Shown here: positions 26,701 through 35,153 of the stretch, piece after piece
Layout: each line of letters begins with the position of its first letter
Position numbering within the stretch: position 1 is the first letter of the stretch
From: Paucimonas lemoignei
GTDB taxonomy: Bacteria > Pseudomonadota > Gammaproteobacteria > Burkholderiales > Burkholderiaceae_D
Assembly (NCBI RefSeq): GCF_004342585.1
Contig: NZ_SLZQ01000007.1
Span: 124,001 to 188,000, forward strand
DNA: 64,000 bases
Direction of reading: 5' to 3'
Program-made: the position numbers and the translations under genes
The notes under the pieces: generated by a model
What the model was told of the DNA's origin: nothing
Databases searched by the model: none
What the model saw: the letters and a program-made list of their open reading frames with translations, nothing else

Positions 26701-29700
26701 CCTCGGCAATCGCACGCACCTGGGTACTGAGGTTCGCCGCCAGCTGGTTGACGTTTTCCGTCAAGGCTTTCCAGGTGCCTGATGCGCCCGGCACGCTGGC
26801 CTGTCCACCGAGCTTGCCTTCCACGCCAACTTCGCGCGCCACCGTCGTCACCTGGTCGGCAAACACCGCCAGGGTATCGGTCATCTCGTTGATGGTGTTC
26901 GCCAGGGAAGCAATTTCGCCCTGCGCTGCCACGGTCAGCTTTTTCTTCAAGTCACCGTTCGCCACCGCGGTCACCACGCCGGCGATACCGCGCACCTGTT
27001 CCGTGAGGTTTGCCGCCATGAAGTTGACGTTTTCCGTCAAATCCTTCCAGGTGCCGCCGACGCCTTTCACCTGTGCCTGGCCACCCAGCTTACCTTCGGT
27101 ACCCACTTCACGCGCCACGCGCGTCACCTCCGACGCGAAGGAAGAGAGCTGATCCACCATCACGTTGATGGTGTTCTTCAGCTCCAGAATTTCGCCCTTG
27201 ACGTCCACCGTAATCTTTTTGGACAAGTCACCGTTCGCCACGGCGGTCGTCACTTCGGCAATGTTACGCACCTGGTCCGTCAGGTTCGATGCCATGAAGT
27301 TCACCGAATCGGTCAAGTCTTTCCATGTGCCCGACGCACCCGGCACGAAGGCTTGTCCACCCAGACGTCCTTCGGTACCGACCTCACGGGCCACACGGGT
27401 CACCTCGGATGCAAAGGAACGCAGCTGGTCCACCATGGTATTGATGGTGTCTTTCAGCTGGAGGATCTCGCCGCGCACGTCCACGGTAATTTTCTTGGAG
27501 AGGTCGCCGTTTGCCACAGCGGTGGTGACGTCGGCGATGTTACGAACCTGGGAAGTGAGGTTGCCCGCCATGGAGTTGACGGAGTCGGTCAAGTCTTTCC
27601 AGGTGCCTGCCACGCCAGGCACGTTCGCCTGGCCGCCGAGCTTGCCTTCCGTACCCACTTCGCGCGCCACGCGGGTCACTTCAGACGCGAAGGAACGCAA
27701 CTGGTCCACCATCACGTTGATGGTGTCCTTCAATTCCAGAATTTCGCCCTTGGCGTCCGCGGTAATTTTCTTGGACAAGTCGCCGTTCGCCACCGCGGTC
27801 GTGACCTCCGCGATGTTACGCACCTGCCCCGTCAGGTTACCCGCCATCGAGTTGACGTTTTCCGTCAAGTCTTTCCAGGTGCCGCCAACGCCTTTCACCT
27901 GTGCCTGTCCACCGAGCTTGCCTTCGGTGCCGACTTCACGCGCCACGCGGGTCACTTCGGACGCAAACGAGGAGAGCTGGTCCACCATCACGTTAATCGT
28001 GTTCTTCAGCTCCAGAATTTCGCCCTTGGCGTCCGCCGTAATCTTCTTGGACAAGTCGCCATTTGCCACGGCGGTCGTCACTTCGGCAATGTTACGCACC
28101 TGACCGGTCAGGTTACCCGCCATGGAGTTGACCGAATCGGTCAAGTCTTTCCAGGTACCCGCCACGCCAGTCACTTCCGCCTGGCCGCCGAGCTTGCCTT
28201 CGGTACCCACCTCACGCGCCACGCGCGTCACCTCCGACGCGAAGGAGGAGAGCTGGTCCACCATCACGTTGATGGTGTTTTTGAGCTGGAGAATTTCGCC
28301 CTTGGCGTCGGCGGTAATCTTCTTGGACAAGTCACCGTTCGCCACCGCGGTCGTTACTTCCGCAATGTTACGCACCTGGCCGGTCAAGTTACCTGCCATG
28401 GAGTTGACGTTATCGGTCAAGTCTTTCCAGGTACCTGCCACGCCAGGAACGTTCGCCTGTCCACCCAGACGTCCTTCAGTACCCACTTCGCGCGCCACAC
28501 GCGTCACCTCCGACGCAAACGAAGAGAGCTGATCCACCATCACGTTAATCGTGTTCTTCAATTCCAGAATTTCACCCTTCACGTCCGCGGTAATTTTCTT
28601 GGACAAGTCGCCGTTCGCCACGGCGGTGGTCACTTCCGCAATGTTACGCACCTGGCCGGTGAGGTTCGATGCCATGAAGTTAACGTTATCGGTCAAATCC
28701 TTCCAGGTTCCGCCAACGCCTTTCACCTGCGCCTGGCCACCCAGCTTACCTTCGGTACCCACTTCACGCGCCACGCGGGTTACTTCGGATGCGAAGGAGG
28801 AGAGCTGGTCCACCATCACGTTAATCGTGTTTTTCAGCTCCAGAATTTCACCCTTGGCATCCGCGGTAATCTTCTTGGACAAGTCGCCGTTCGCCACCGC
28901 TGTCGTCACTTCCGCGATGTTACGCACCTGTCCAGTCAGGTTGCCCGCCATGGAGTTCACCGAGTCGGTCAAGTCTTTCCATGTGCCTGCCACACCCGTC
29001 ACCTCCGCCTGGCCGCCCAGCTTGCCTTCGGTACCCACCTCACGCGCCACGCGCGTCACCTCGGACGCGAAGGAAGAGAGCTGATCCACCATCACGTTGA
29101 TGGTGTCTTTCAGTTCCAGAATCTCGCCCTTCACGTCCACCGTAATCTTCTTGGACAAGTCGCCATTCGCCACGGCGGTGGTCACTTCCGCAATGTTACG
29201 CACCTGGTCAGTCAGGTTCGATGCCATGAAGTTCACCGAGTCGGTCAAGTCTTTCCAGGTGCCTGCCACGCCAGGCACGTTCGCCTGGCCACCGAGCTTG
29301 CCTTCGGTACCCACTTCGCGCGCCACTCGGGTCACTTCCGAGGCGAAGGAAGAAAGCTGCGCCACCATGGTGTTAGCAGTCGTGGCGGAGCGCAAAAATT
29401 GGCCTTTCAGTGGCCGGCCATCCACATCCAGCATCATCGTCTGCGACAAATCGCCTTTTGCCACCGCGCCGATCACGCGCGCCATTTCCGTGGTCGGACG
29501 AACCAGGTCATCGATCAGCGTATTGACGGAGTTGACGATCGTTGCCCATCTTCCGCCGACCTGAGGCGGCGGGCAGCGTTGCGACAACCGGCCATCTCGG
29601 CCGACCACCTTGCTAACGCTGACGATGCCCAATGCCATCGCCTCGCTGTTTTCCATGATTTCATTCAGCGTATCTGCAATTTTTCCATCCACGCCGGTCA

Positions 29701-29806
29701 AATCCGAGGGCATGCGTACCGAAAAATCCCCACGTTTCAGCGCCATCAAGGCAGCAAGTAATTGTTTGGAATCAATGGTTTGCGAAAAATCGGAAATGGC
29801 ATTCAT
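23777..29806 (-). CDS. Giant soluble poly-HAMP hybrid histidine kinase
   Basis: 2009 residues. Residues 1-1075 are about twelve HAMP-like units, ten on a strict 92-residue period ([58 protein letters not shown]). Then come a GAF domain (about 1080-1245), a coiled coil, HisKA with [14 protein letters not shown] (His about 1317), HATPase with [11 protein letters not shown] and GGTGLGLSI, and three receivers with acceptors [18 protein letters not shown] and VLMDIMMPE. There is no membrane helix, so it is cytoplasmic. The layout recalls fungal Nik1/Os-1 osmosensor kinases with extra receivers. A CheR-like gene overlaps its 3' end and another hybrid kinase is divergent from it. Confidence 0.95.
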   Translation of the reverse strand: MNAISDFSQTIDSKQLLAALMALKRGDFSVRMPSDLTGVDGKIADTLNEIMENSEAMALGIVSVSKVVGRDGRLSQRCPPPQVGGRWATIVNSVNTLIDDLVRPTTEMARVIGAVAKGDLSQTMMLDVDGRPLKGQFLRSATTANTMVAQLSSFASEVTRVAREVGTEGKLGGQANVPGVAGTWKDLTDSVNFMASNLTDQVRNIAEVTTAVANGDLSKKITVDVKGEILELKDTINVMVDQLSSFASEVTRVAREVGTEGKLGGQAEVTGVAGTWKDLTDSVNSMAGNLTGQVRNIAEVTTAVANGDLSKKITADAKGEILELKNTINVMVDQLSSFASEVTRVAREVGTEGKLGGQAQVKGVGGTWKDLTDNVNFMASNLTGQVRNIAEVTTAVANGDLSKKITADVKGEILELKNTINVMVDQLSSFASEVTRVAREVGTEGRLGGQANVPGVAGTWKDLTDNVNSMAGNLTGQVRNIAEVTTAVANGDLSKKITADAKGEILQLKNTINVMVDQLSSFASEVTRVAREVGTEGKLGGQAEVTGVAGTWKDLTDSVNSMAGNLTGQVRNIAEVTTAVANGDLSKKITADAKGEILELKNTINVMVDQLSSFASEVTRVAREVGTEGKLGGQAQVKGVGGTWKDLTENVNSMAGNLTGQVRNIAEVTTAVANGDLSKKITADAKGEILELKDTINVMVDQLRSFASEVTRVAREVGTEGKLGGQANVPGVAGTWKDLTDSVNSMAGNLTSQVRNIADVTTAVANGDLSKKITVDVRGEILQLKDTINTMVDQLRSFASEVTRVAREVGTEGRLGGQAFVPGASGTWKDLTDSVNFMASNLTDQVRNIAEVTTAVANGDLSKKITVDVKGEILELKNTINVMVDQLSSFASEVTRVAREVGTEGKLGGQAQVKGVGGTWKDLTENVNFMAANLTEQVRGIAGVVTAVANGDLKKKLTVAAQGEIASLANTINEMTDTLAVFADQVTTVAREVGVEGKLGGQASVPGASGTWKALTENVNQLAANLSTQVRAIAEVATAVTRGDLSRSIQVEASGEVSDLKDNINEMIRNLKETTQKNAEQDWLKTNLARFTRLLQGQRDLEAVSKLILSELAPLVSAHHGVFYMMDSQNQTGRLNMIASYGYRTSKKVPTSFGPGEGLVGQCAVEKSRVWLTNVPRDYIAVSSGLGAAPPTNIVVLPILFEQEVKAVIEIASLDRFTATHIGFLDQLMESIGVVLNTIETNSRTESLLTQSQRLAQELQQTNQELAEKARLLSEQNSEVERKNHEVEQAKFALEEKASQLALSSKYKSEFLANMSHELRTPLNSLLLLAQQLGENPSGNLTPTQVEYAKTIYGSGSDLLTLINDILDLSKIESGTVTLEVSEYRFAVLTGYVERTFRHMAEAKNIRFNISLGTTLPPSLVTDSTRLQQILKNLLSNAFKFTPHGEVRLSIDMAQAGWSTDPPNLRDADAVLAFSVTDTGIGIPTDKLQLIFEAFQQADGSTARKYGGTGLGLSISRELARLLGGEIRVTSSVGVGSTFTLYLPYNKSGFVKYNSLNHSHAYNIGGPLGAPRLQSTAAPSAETDQINATVIEKVHATTAVTVLLDDDTSADDRNVIAPGDPSILVIEDDPAFANVLLNLARKKNFKAIVTSSGDSALTLARDYMPTAIFLDIDLPGIDGFTVLDRLKRDPSTRHIPVHILSSTYERERGLRQGAISYLTKPISMERLDEEFTRVQQFLVRGKRTLLIVEDDEAQRNHVINLVGDTDIVITAVDSGKKALDALKSSRFDCMVLDLTLPDIDGFELLDTISKDAKMCDLPVVVYTAKELSRPEIVRLSSVAKTIVIKDARSPERLVHETALFLHRSPLSLPETQRRMLEAVDIADGGLAGRKVLIVDDDLRNIFALTTVLERHDMSVAFAENGKDGIEMLEKDPSIEIVLMDIMMPEMDGYDTMRAIRKIDRFKSLPIITLTAKAMKGDRDKCLAAGASDYITKPVDVSQLLSLMRVWLSR
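26630..29480 (-). repeat. Tandem array of ten 276-bp repeats encoding HAMP units
   Basis: A landmark reading GTCAAGTCTTTCC or close variants recurs at 26760, 27036, 27312, 27588, 27864, 28140, 28416, 28692, 28968 and 29244, an exact 276-bp period. The inner units are nearly identical at DNA level; the outer ones drift. The long open frames on the opposite strand here are a by-product of this repetition. Confidence 0.95.
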
Positions 29807-30073
29807 GGTGATAATCCGGCTGGAAGTGAACCTCGGGATTTTTCCCTGCTATTTACAAGCTTGCAAGAGGTCTATTGCATTTAGTCAACATATATTGATT
29901 AAACGCAATGCTATGTCTTTAGGCTATTGATTATGCTAATCGAAAGGAGAAAATGCCGAGTTTTCCAACGCCGACTACATCCTGCGGTTACCATTCATTT
30001 ACTGATGCGCTTTTCAATCCAGAAACCAGAATGATGAGAATTGAAATGAGCGCCATTCACGCCAAGTCACGCT

Positions 30074-31708
30074 GTGTCTAAACAAGACCACTCAGATAAT
30101 GTTCCCAAGGTCCTGGTCGTCAATGACGATCCGGGCAGCCTGATCGGGATGGTTGGCTTACTGTCGCAGTGGCAGGAGGAGCTCGTCTTTGAAATCATCT
30201 CGGTGCGTTCAGGCGAAGAGGCATTGAAGCAGGTATTGCTGCATGATTTCGCCGTCATTCTCCTGGATGTCAATATGCCGGGAATGAATGGATTCGAAGC
30301 CGCCGAGGCGATCCATTCGCGCAAGGCTTCCGCTTCCATCCCGATCATCTTTGTGACGGCTTACCTGGCCGACGAGATGAACCGCTTAAGGGGCTATGAG
30401 CATGGCGCGGTGGATTACCTTTTCACGCCGATCATTCCGCAAATCCTGCGGGCCAAGTTATCGGTATTTGTCGGCCTGGCCAGGAACAAGATCGAACTGA
30501 GGAATCAAGCCAACACCCTGGACAAGCGCACGCAGGAGCTCACCGCCATCAACACGCTGCTCGAAGGGGAAATAGGCAGGCGCAAGAGCGCAGAGCAAAA
30601 GAACAAGACCACCGAAGAATTCCTGGCGATGCTGGGTCATGAATTGCGCAACCCGCTCAGCGCCATCAATGGCGCGGCAACGCTGCTCAGCCTGGACGGA
30701 ATCAGCGCTCAACAAGGCGCCACCGCCAAGGAAATCATCTGCCGTCAAAGCGGCCAGCTCACGCGAATTGTCGATGACTTGCTGGACTTGAGCCGGGTAA
30801 TGTTAGGCAAGATATCGCTGACCAAACGCTCCATCGATTTTGCCAACCTCGTCCGTAGCTGCGTCGAGACGCTGACGATAGCCGGACGTACGCAGAACCA
30901 TATCGTGAAAGTGACTGCCGACTCGGTCTATGTCGACGCCGATGTGACGCGCATGGAGCAAGTCGTTACCAATCTGATGGATAACGCGCTGAAGTACACG
31001 CCGAATGGCGGCGAAATCCATCTCGATTTAACAGCAAGCGGCAACGATGCCTTGCTGTCGATTAGCGACTCGGGGATCGGCATCTCGTCTGAGCTGCTAT
31101 CGCGGGTATTCGATATATTCACCCAGGGCGAGCGGCCGCTCGACCGTCCGCAAGGCGGCCTTGGCATCGGGCTTTCCCTGGTGCGGCAACTCGTGATGCT
31201 GCATGACGGCAGCGTGACGGCAGACAGCCAGGGAAGGGGCAAGGGAAGCAGGTTCACCATTCGCTTGCCGCAAAGTGAGGATTCGGTAATGAAGCAGGTG
31301 ACAAATGTCCAGTGTCCGGCCCTCCCGTCCCAAACCATTCTCCTGGTAGAGGATAACGAGGATGCGCGCGCGATCCTGACGATGATGCTGTCGACGCTCG
31401 GCCACCGCATATTGCAAGCGGCCGACGGGCAGTGCGGCATTGAAGTCGCCACGGCCGAAATGCCGGATATCGCCCTGGTTGATATCGGCATGCCCGGCAT
31501 GAGCGGCTATGAAGTGGCGCAGGCGCTTCGCGCCAATCCGAAAACTTGCGGCATCAAGCTGATCGCGATGACTGGCTATGGCCTGGCGGATGACAAGGAC
31601 CGGGCAATGAAGGCCGGGTTCGATATGCACCTGGTGAAGCCGGTGAATCTCGACGTCCTGATGACTGCGCTAAGCCAGTGTATAACCGACAGGATCAATG
31701 AGGCATAA
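30074..31708 (+). CDS. REC-histidine kinase-REC hybrid protein
   Basis: 544 residues with a GTG start at 30074; an in-frame stop at 30047 excludes a longer protein, and the ribosome site is weak. The N-terminal receiver has VLVVNDDPGSL and ILLDVNMPGMNG. After a coiled coil come HisKA with FLAMLGHELRNPLSAING, HATPase with NLMDNALKYTPNGG and GGLGIGLSLV, and a C-terminal receiver with ILLVEDNEDA, ALVDIGMPGMSG and LVKPVNLD. There are no membrane helices. It is divergent from the poly-HAMP kinase across 267 bp, so the two are probably coregulated. Three small genes follow it. Confidence 0.93.
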   Translation: MSKQDHSDNVPKVLVVNDDPGSLIGMVGLLSQWQEELVFEIISVRSGEEALKQVLLHDFAVILLDVNMPGMNGFEAAEAIHSRKASASIPIIFVTAYLADEMNRLRGYEHGAVDYLFTPIIPQILRAKLSVFVGLARNKIELRNQANTLDKRTQELTAINTLLEGEIGRRKSAEQKNKTTEEFLAMLGHELRNPLSAINGAATLLSLDGISAQQGATAKEIICRQSGQLTRIVDDLLDLSRVMLGKISLTKRSIDFANLVRSCVETLTIAGRTQNHIVKVTADSVYVDADVTRMEQVVTNLMDNALKYTPNGGEIHLDLTASGNDALLSISDSGIGISSELLSRVFDIFTQGERPLDRPQGGLGIGLSLVRQLVMLHDGSVTADSQGRGKGSRFTIRLPQSEDSVMKQVTNVQCPALPSQTILLVEDNEDARAILTMMLSTLGHRILQAADGQCGIEVATAEMPDIALVDIGMPGMSGYEVAQALRANPKTCGIKLIAMTGYGLADDKDRAMKAGFDMHLVKPVNLDVLMTALSQCITDRINEA

Positions 31709-31810
31709 CAGTTCAAGTTCTGTAAGCTGAGCACACCTCCGTTATTGCCTCGACATTATTACTCACAATATAATTTGAGTTGCCGAACTCTTTGATATGC
31801 GTATTTTTCA

Positions 31811-32209
31811 ATGAATGACATGTCCCGGGCCCCAATCCCGAAAGACATTGTGCGCTTCATATTGCTTGGTATCCCCTCGGTGCCTTATCTTGAAGCCATG
31901 CTCCTTTTGCGTAGCGAAAGGGAGCGCGCATGGGATGCGAGACAAGCTGCAGAGCGCTTGTATCTGGCGGAAAGCGCGGCGCAATCTCTTCTCGACGAAT
32001 TATCCAGCAAGGGTATTGTGGAGGCGTTCGATCAGCCGAAACGACTTTATCGATACCATCCGAGTGCAAGCGAACTGGCGCAAACCATCGACCTCCTCGC
32101 GAAAGTCTACTCGGAAAATCTCATCGAGGTGACGAACCTCATCCACTCAAAGACAAACAAGAAGGCGCAGCAATTTGCCGATGCCTTCCTCTGGAAAAAG
32201 GAATCCTGA
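31811..32209 (+). CDS. Small winged-helix-like regulator
   Basis: 132 residues. The segment VPYLEAMLLLRSERERAWDARQAAERLYLAESAAQSLLDELSSKGIVEA, followed by RLYRYHPSASELAQ, has the helix-turn-helix-wing rhythm of MarR- or PadR-like small regulators, and a C-terminal helix (IDLLAKVYSENLIEVTNLIHS) could dimerise. The family was not recognised precisely. It starts a three-gene unit with two small membrane proteins spaced by 2 bp and by an overlap, suggesting they work together, perhaps as regulator plus membrane partners. Confidence 0.6.
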   Translation: MNDMSRAPIPKDIVRFILLGIPSVPYLEAMLLLRSERERAWDARQAAERLYLAESAAQSLLDELSSKGIVEAFDQPKRLYRYHPSASELAQTIDLLAKVYSENLIEVTNLIHSKTNKKAQQFADAFLWKKES

Positions 32210-32211
32210 CT

Positions 32212-32472
32212 GTGGCTGCGATTATTTATTCGCTTTGCGCACTCACTGCCTTCGCATGTGCATTTCTCATCACGCGCAGCTACATGCGCAGTCGTTTGCG
32301 TCTTTTGCTGTGGAGCGGTTTGTGTTTCTGGGGGCTGTTCCTCAACAATTTCATACTTATGGTCGATCGTGTCTTGCTTGGGCCGGAAATCGATTTGTCA
32401 ACCTGGCGCCTGGTGGTGTCCCTGGTTGCCTTGCTCCCGCTGCTGTTTGGACTGATCTGGGAGGAGGAATGA
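32212..32472 (+). CDS. Small membrane protein A (DUF5985-like)
   Basis: 86 residues with a GTG start at 32212, about 9 nt after AAAAGGA and 2 bp after the previous stop. Three hydrophobic helices are visible (IIYSLCALTAFACAFLIT, LLLWSGLCFWGLFLNNFIL, LVVSLVALLPLLFGLIW) with a short acidic C-terminus. Length and helix pattern resemble DUF5985 proteins, which often occur as adjacent pairs, as here. Inner membrane location; function unknown. Confidence 0.65.
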   Translation: MAAIIYSLCALTAFACAFLITRSYMRSRLRLLLWSGLCFWGLFLNNFILMVDRVLLGPEIDLSTWRLVVSLVALLPLLFGLIWEEE

Positions 32473-32741
32473 TGCAACTGAATGCTGTATTGGCCGGCGC
32501 CATCATTATGGTGTGCCTGACTGTCGGTCTTTTCTTTTTGCGCTTCTGGCAAAGCACAAGAGATAAATTTTTCCTGTATTTTGCCATCTCCTTTTTACTG
32601 GAGGCGGTGAACCGGATCGGGTTAACGATGTCGATCGCGCAAAACGAGGACATGCCAATGTATTACCTGATCAGGCTGGTGTCATATGCGCTGATCTTGT
32701 TTGCTATCCTCGAAAAGAACAAGCGTCACGGCAAGAAGTAA
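32472..32741 (+). CDS. Small membrane protein B (DUF5985-like)
   Basis: 89 residues; the ATG at 32472 overlaps the previous TGA and follows GGAGGA (ATG 32469 is also possible). Three hydrophobic segments are seen (AVLAGAIIMVCLTVGLFFL, FFLYFAISFLLEAV, YYLIRLVSYALILFAIL), with a basic C-terminus KNKRHGKK. It pairs with the preceding protein in topology and size, suggesting a heteromeric membrane module. No known function. Confidence 0.65.
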   Translation: MQLNAVLAGAIIMVCLTVGLFFLRFWQSTRDKFFLYFAISFLLEAVNRIGLTMSIAQNEDMPMYYLIRLVSYALILFAILEKNKRHGKK

Positions 32742-32799
32742 ATCGGCAAATGGCCGGTGATGCTGCTAAAGGCAACTGAGCCGGCAAGTGCCTGCCGGC

Positions 32800-33525
32800 T
32801 CAACCTATCGGTTTTCCTAACGCTCGCTCAAACTGCTTTCTGACTGCGGCATAACATTCGCATGTGACTTCTTCGAGTCCGGGACGGTCCAGGATGGTCA
32901 CAATGCCGCGCTTGTAGTCGAGCAGCCCTGCCTGCTGAAAGCGCTTGGCGATTAGCGACACGCTCGGCCGGTGAACGCCCAGCATATCGGCAAGGAATTC
33001 CTGGGTAAGCTGGAATTCATCTCCCTGTACCCGGTCGTGGCTCAGGAGAATCCATCGCGCGAATCTCTCTTCCGTGGAGTGCAGGCGATTGCAGGCCACC
33101 GACTGCGACACGTGGCTCAAATACGCCTGCAGAAAGCGAAAACATAGGCGGCGCAGTTCCGGGTGCGCCTGGATAGCCTCATTGAACCTGGCGACCGGCA
33201 TGCGCAGGCTGTCGCCAGGAATCTGGCAAATCGTCGTTTCTACGGCATAGGTACTGCCAGTGAGGGCATCGATGGTCGACAAGCCTTCATTGCCGACCGT
33301 GCCAACCTCGATCGCCGCGCCATCCTCCATGATCGCCAGCACGGAATGGCTGCCCGATAGCGGGAAATAGACATACGGGATTTCGCCATCCCGCTCGAAC
33401 AGCACCATGCGCAGCGGCGTTGGAAAGAATTCGAGATGGGGCCTGATGGCCTGAAACTCGTTGTCAGGCAGCAAGGCAAGCAGGTGGTTCGCACAGGCCT
33501 TGGCGGTCGCGGGTACGGCTGTCAT
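32800..33525 (-). CDS. Crp/Fnr-family transcriptional regulator
   Basis: 241 residues from the ATG at 33525 (GGAG at good distance); the frame reaches up to 33639 but that part overlaps the palindrome and lacks similarity. A cyclic-nucleotide-binding-like beta roll (FERDGEIPYVYFPLSGSHSVL, IEVGTVGNEGLSTIDAL) is followed by a long dimer helix and a Crp-type HTH: QLTQEFLADMLGVHRPSVSLIAKRFQQAGLL. No N-terminal Cys cluster is present, so it is not an FNR oxygen sensor. It is divergent from a kinase gene, with a 34-bp palindrome between them that is a likely autoregulatory site. Confidence 0.9.
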   Translation of the reverse strand: MTAVPATAKACANHLLALLPDNEFQAIRPHLEFFPTPLRMVLFERDGEIPYVYFPLSGSHSVLAIMEDGAAIEVGTVGNEGLSTIDALTGSTYAVETTICQIPGDSLRMPVARFNEAIQAHPELRRLCFRFLQAYLSHVSQSVACNRLHSTEERFARWILLSHDRVQGDEFQLTQEFLADMLGVHRPSVSLIAKRFQQAGLLDYKRGIVTILDRPGLEEVTCECYAAVRKQFERALGKPIG

Positions 33526-33545
33526 TTGCTCTCCATTAACAATAG

Positions 33546-33579
33546 GGCATGGTCTGTACAATTTTGTACAGACCATGCC
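33546..33579. promoter_or_regulatory. Perfect 15-bp inverted repeat between the Crp/Fnr and kinase genes
   Basis: GGCATGGTCTGTACA (33546-33560), spacer ATTT, TGTACAGACCATGCC (33565-33579). Both arms match at all 15 positions. It lies 20 bp upstream of the regulator start and about 90 bp upstream of the kinase start. There is no T-run and no convergent gene, so an operator is more likely than a terminator. It differs from the usual CRP and FNR consensus. Confidence 0.75.
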
Positions 33580-33670
33580 GATTTGGCTGGCTAAACTGCG
33601 CCTAAAAATTCTGGAGCCATGCCGGACACCAGGATTCAACCTACAACAAACAGCGCACTAGTCAAGGTCA

Positions 33671-34786
33671 ATGAGGCTGTCCATATTTATTCGAGAAAAC
33701 ATGGAGCCTATCCTGCAAGGATGGGAAGATTTTGCCCGGAGCATCCAGCCGTCCCATCGCTTGATGGATACGATCGAGCTGCGTGACCATGCCAGGGAAA
33801 TCCTGGAAGAAGTCGCAGCCGAGCTGGCCTTGCCGAACCAGAGCCGCACACGCGATGCACAGGGCAATACGGCAGCCGAAATTCATGCGGATACGCGGGT
33901 TGAATCCGGATTCAGCATCGATCAGGTCGTTGCCGAATACCGGGCGTTGCGAGCCAGCGTACTCAATCTTTGGGGGCGGCGGGAAAAGACGGCGACGTGG
34001 TTCGAGGTTGACGATATGTCCAGGTTCAACGATGCCCTGGACAGGGCACTGGCTGAATCCGTCGCACGGTATTCCACGACGGCCCGGCAATCGCAGGACA
34101 TATTCCTGGGCGTGATCGGGCATGACTTGCGCGCGCCGCTGCATGCGCTCAGCTTGGGAGCTCAATATCTCATGAGATCCGAGGACGCAGACAGCAAGTT
34201 GATCCAGCTTGGCTCGCGCATGTTCAACAGCACGGTCAGGATGCAAGCGATTCTGGACAACCTGCTCGATTTCACCCGTAGCCGGACTGGCATCGGTATC
34301 CCCATCCGGATCGAGGAAGTGGATCTTGCGGTGCTTTCAGAACAGATTGCTGAAGAGTTTCGCGCATTAAACCCGGGCAAAATCATAAAAACCCATGCCG
34401 AGGGTAATGTGTCAGGGTGGCTGGATGCCGGCAGGATAGGGCAAATCTATCAAAATCTGATCGGCAATGCATTGCAATATGGGATGGCGGGAACGCCGGT
34501 TTCCATTCTTACCCGTGAAGATGGCGAGGAAATCATCCTGTCGGTACATAACGATGGTCCGCCGATTCCGCCAGAAGTGAAGAAAAATATTTTTGACCCA
34601 TTGCGGCGGTTTGCCGATGGCGAGAAATGTACCGCCGATAGGAAGAATCTGGGCCTGGGCTTGTATATCGTGCGCGAAATCGTCCTGGCTCATCAAGGCA
34701 CAATCAACGTCTCTTCAACTCAGGATATGGGCACGACATTTACGGTGCGCCTGCCGAAATCGATCAAGCCGACAATTGCCGCATAA
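33671..34786 (+). CDS. Soluble sensor histidine kinase with RsbRD-like N-terminal domain
   Basis: 371 residues. The first 140 are helical (FIRENMEPILQGWEDFARS, ELRDHAREILEEVAAEL, FSIDQVVAEYRALRASVL), resembling the RsbRD/RsbT-coantagonist N-terminal domain found in many kinases. Then come HisKA with FLGVIGHDLRAPLHALSLG and HATPase with NLIGNALQYGMAG, the G-box LGLGLYIVREIV and TTFTVRLP. No membrane helix and no receiver. A response regulator partner is not adjacent. It shares its upstream region with the Crp/Fnr gene, suggesting joint control. Confidence 0.88.
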   Translation: MRLSIFIRENMEPILQGWEDFARSIQPSHRLMDTIELRDHAREILEEVAAELALPNQSRTRDAQGNTAAEIHADTRVESGFSIDQVVAEYRALRASVLNLWGRREKTATWFEVDDMSRFNDALDRALAESVARYSTTARQSQDIFLGVIGHDLRAPLHALSLGAQYLMRSEDADSKLIQLGSRMFNSTVRMQAILDNLLDFTRSRTGIGIPIRIEEVDLAVLSEQIAEEFRALNPGKIIKTHAEGNVSGWLDAGRIGQIYQNLIGNALQYGMAGTPVSILTREDGEEIILSVHNDGPPIPPEVKKNIFDPLRRFADGEKCTADRKNLGLGLYIVREIVLAHQGTINVSSTQDMGTTFTVRLPKSIKPTIAA

Positions 34787-34858
34787 GCGCCTGCCACGCC
34801 TTTTCTTTCCAATCCTCCACATTATTAATTAATGTCAATTCCTCACCTTTCCTCTCCA

Positions 34859-34887
34859 TTGATTGCTGACTGGCAATAGAATATAGT
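34859..34887 (+). promoter_or_regulatory. Possible phaZ7 promoter
   Basis: TTGATT (34859-34864) and TATAGT (34882-34887) are 17 bp apart. Use of this promoter would give phaZ7 a leader of about 260 nt. It is the only good sigma-70 pair that I see in the 367 bp upstream of phaZ7. Confidence 0.4.
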
Positions 34888-34892
34888 GGTTC

Positions 34893-34955
34893 CAGTAAGT
34901 GACCTGTTCCTGAATTTTTCAATGCCGTTTCAAAGGGACTAACGGTCAGTTACTG
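34893..34955 (+). repeat. Distant 12-bp inverted repeat in the phaZ7 leader
   Basis: CAGTAAGTGACC (34893-34904) and GGTCAGTTACTG (34944-34955) are complementary at 11 of 12 positions, 39 bp apart. The first arm begins near the presumed transcription start. It could form a stem in the leader or be two operator half sites. The rest of this 367-bp gap (34787-35153) holds no gene. Confidence 0.5.
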
Positions 34956-35153
34956 ATGCATCCGTTCGACCTTCTGTTGCCATGCGTCCGGCATCCATAA
35001 AAATCGCGCCAAAGCGGTTCCGTGCCGAGCATGCCAAATCAGCAGAGGGAAGAGACAAAGGGAAAAGGAGCCGATCGCCCTACGCGGAAAATGGATAAAA
35101 GCGCTTCCATTTCAAAAAAGGCGCACTAAATATTATTATTCGGAGACAAAAGA

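Noticed and set aside
26630-29480. Regular repeat array considered as CRISPR or satellite
   Set aside because: The period is 276 bp without short repeats and unique spacers, and it encodes HAMP units in frame.
27165-29761. Long open frames (up to about 800 codons) on the plus strand
   Set aside because: They are antisense to the poly-HAMP kinase. The 276-bp repeat keeps the same frame open in each unit, so length alone is not evidence. Products are repetitive and match nothing known.
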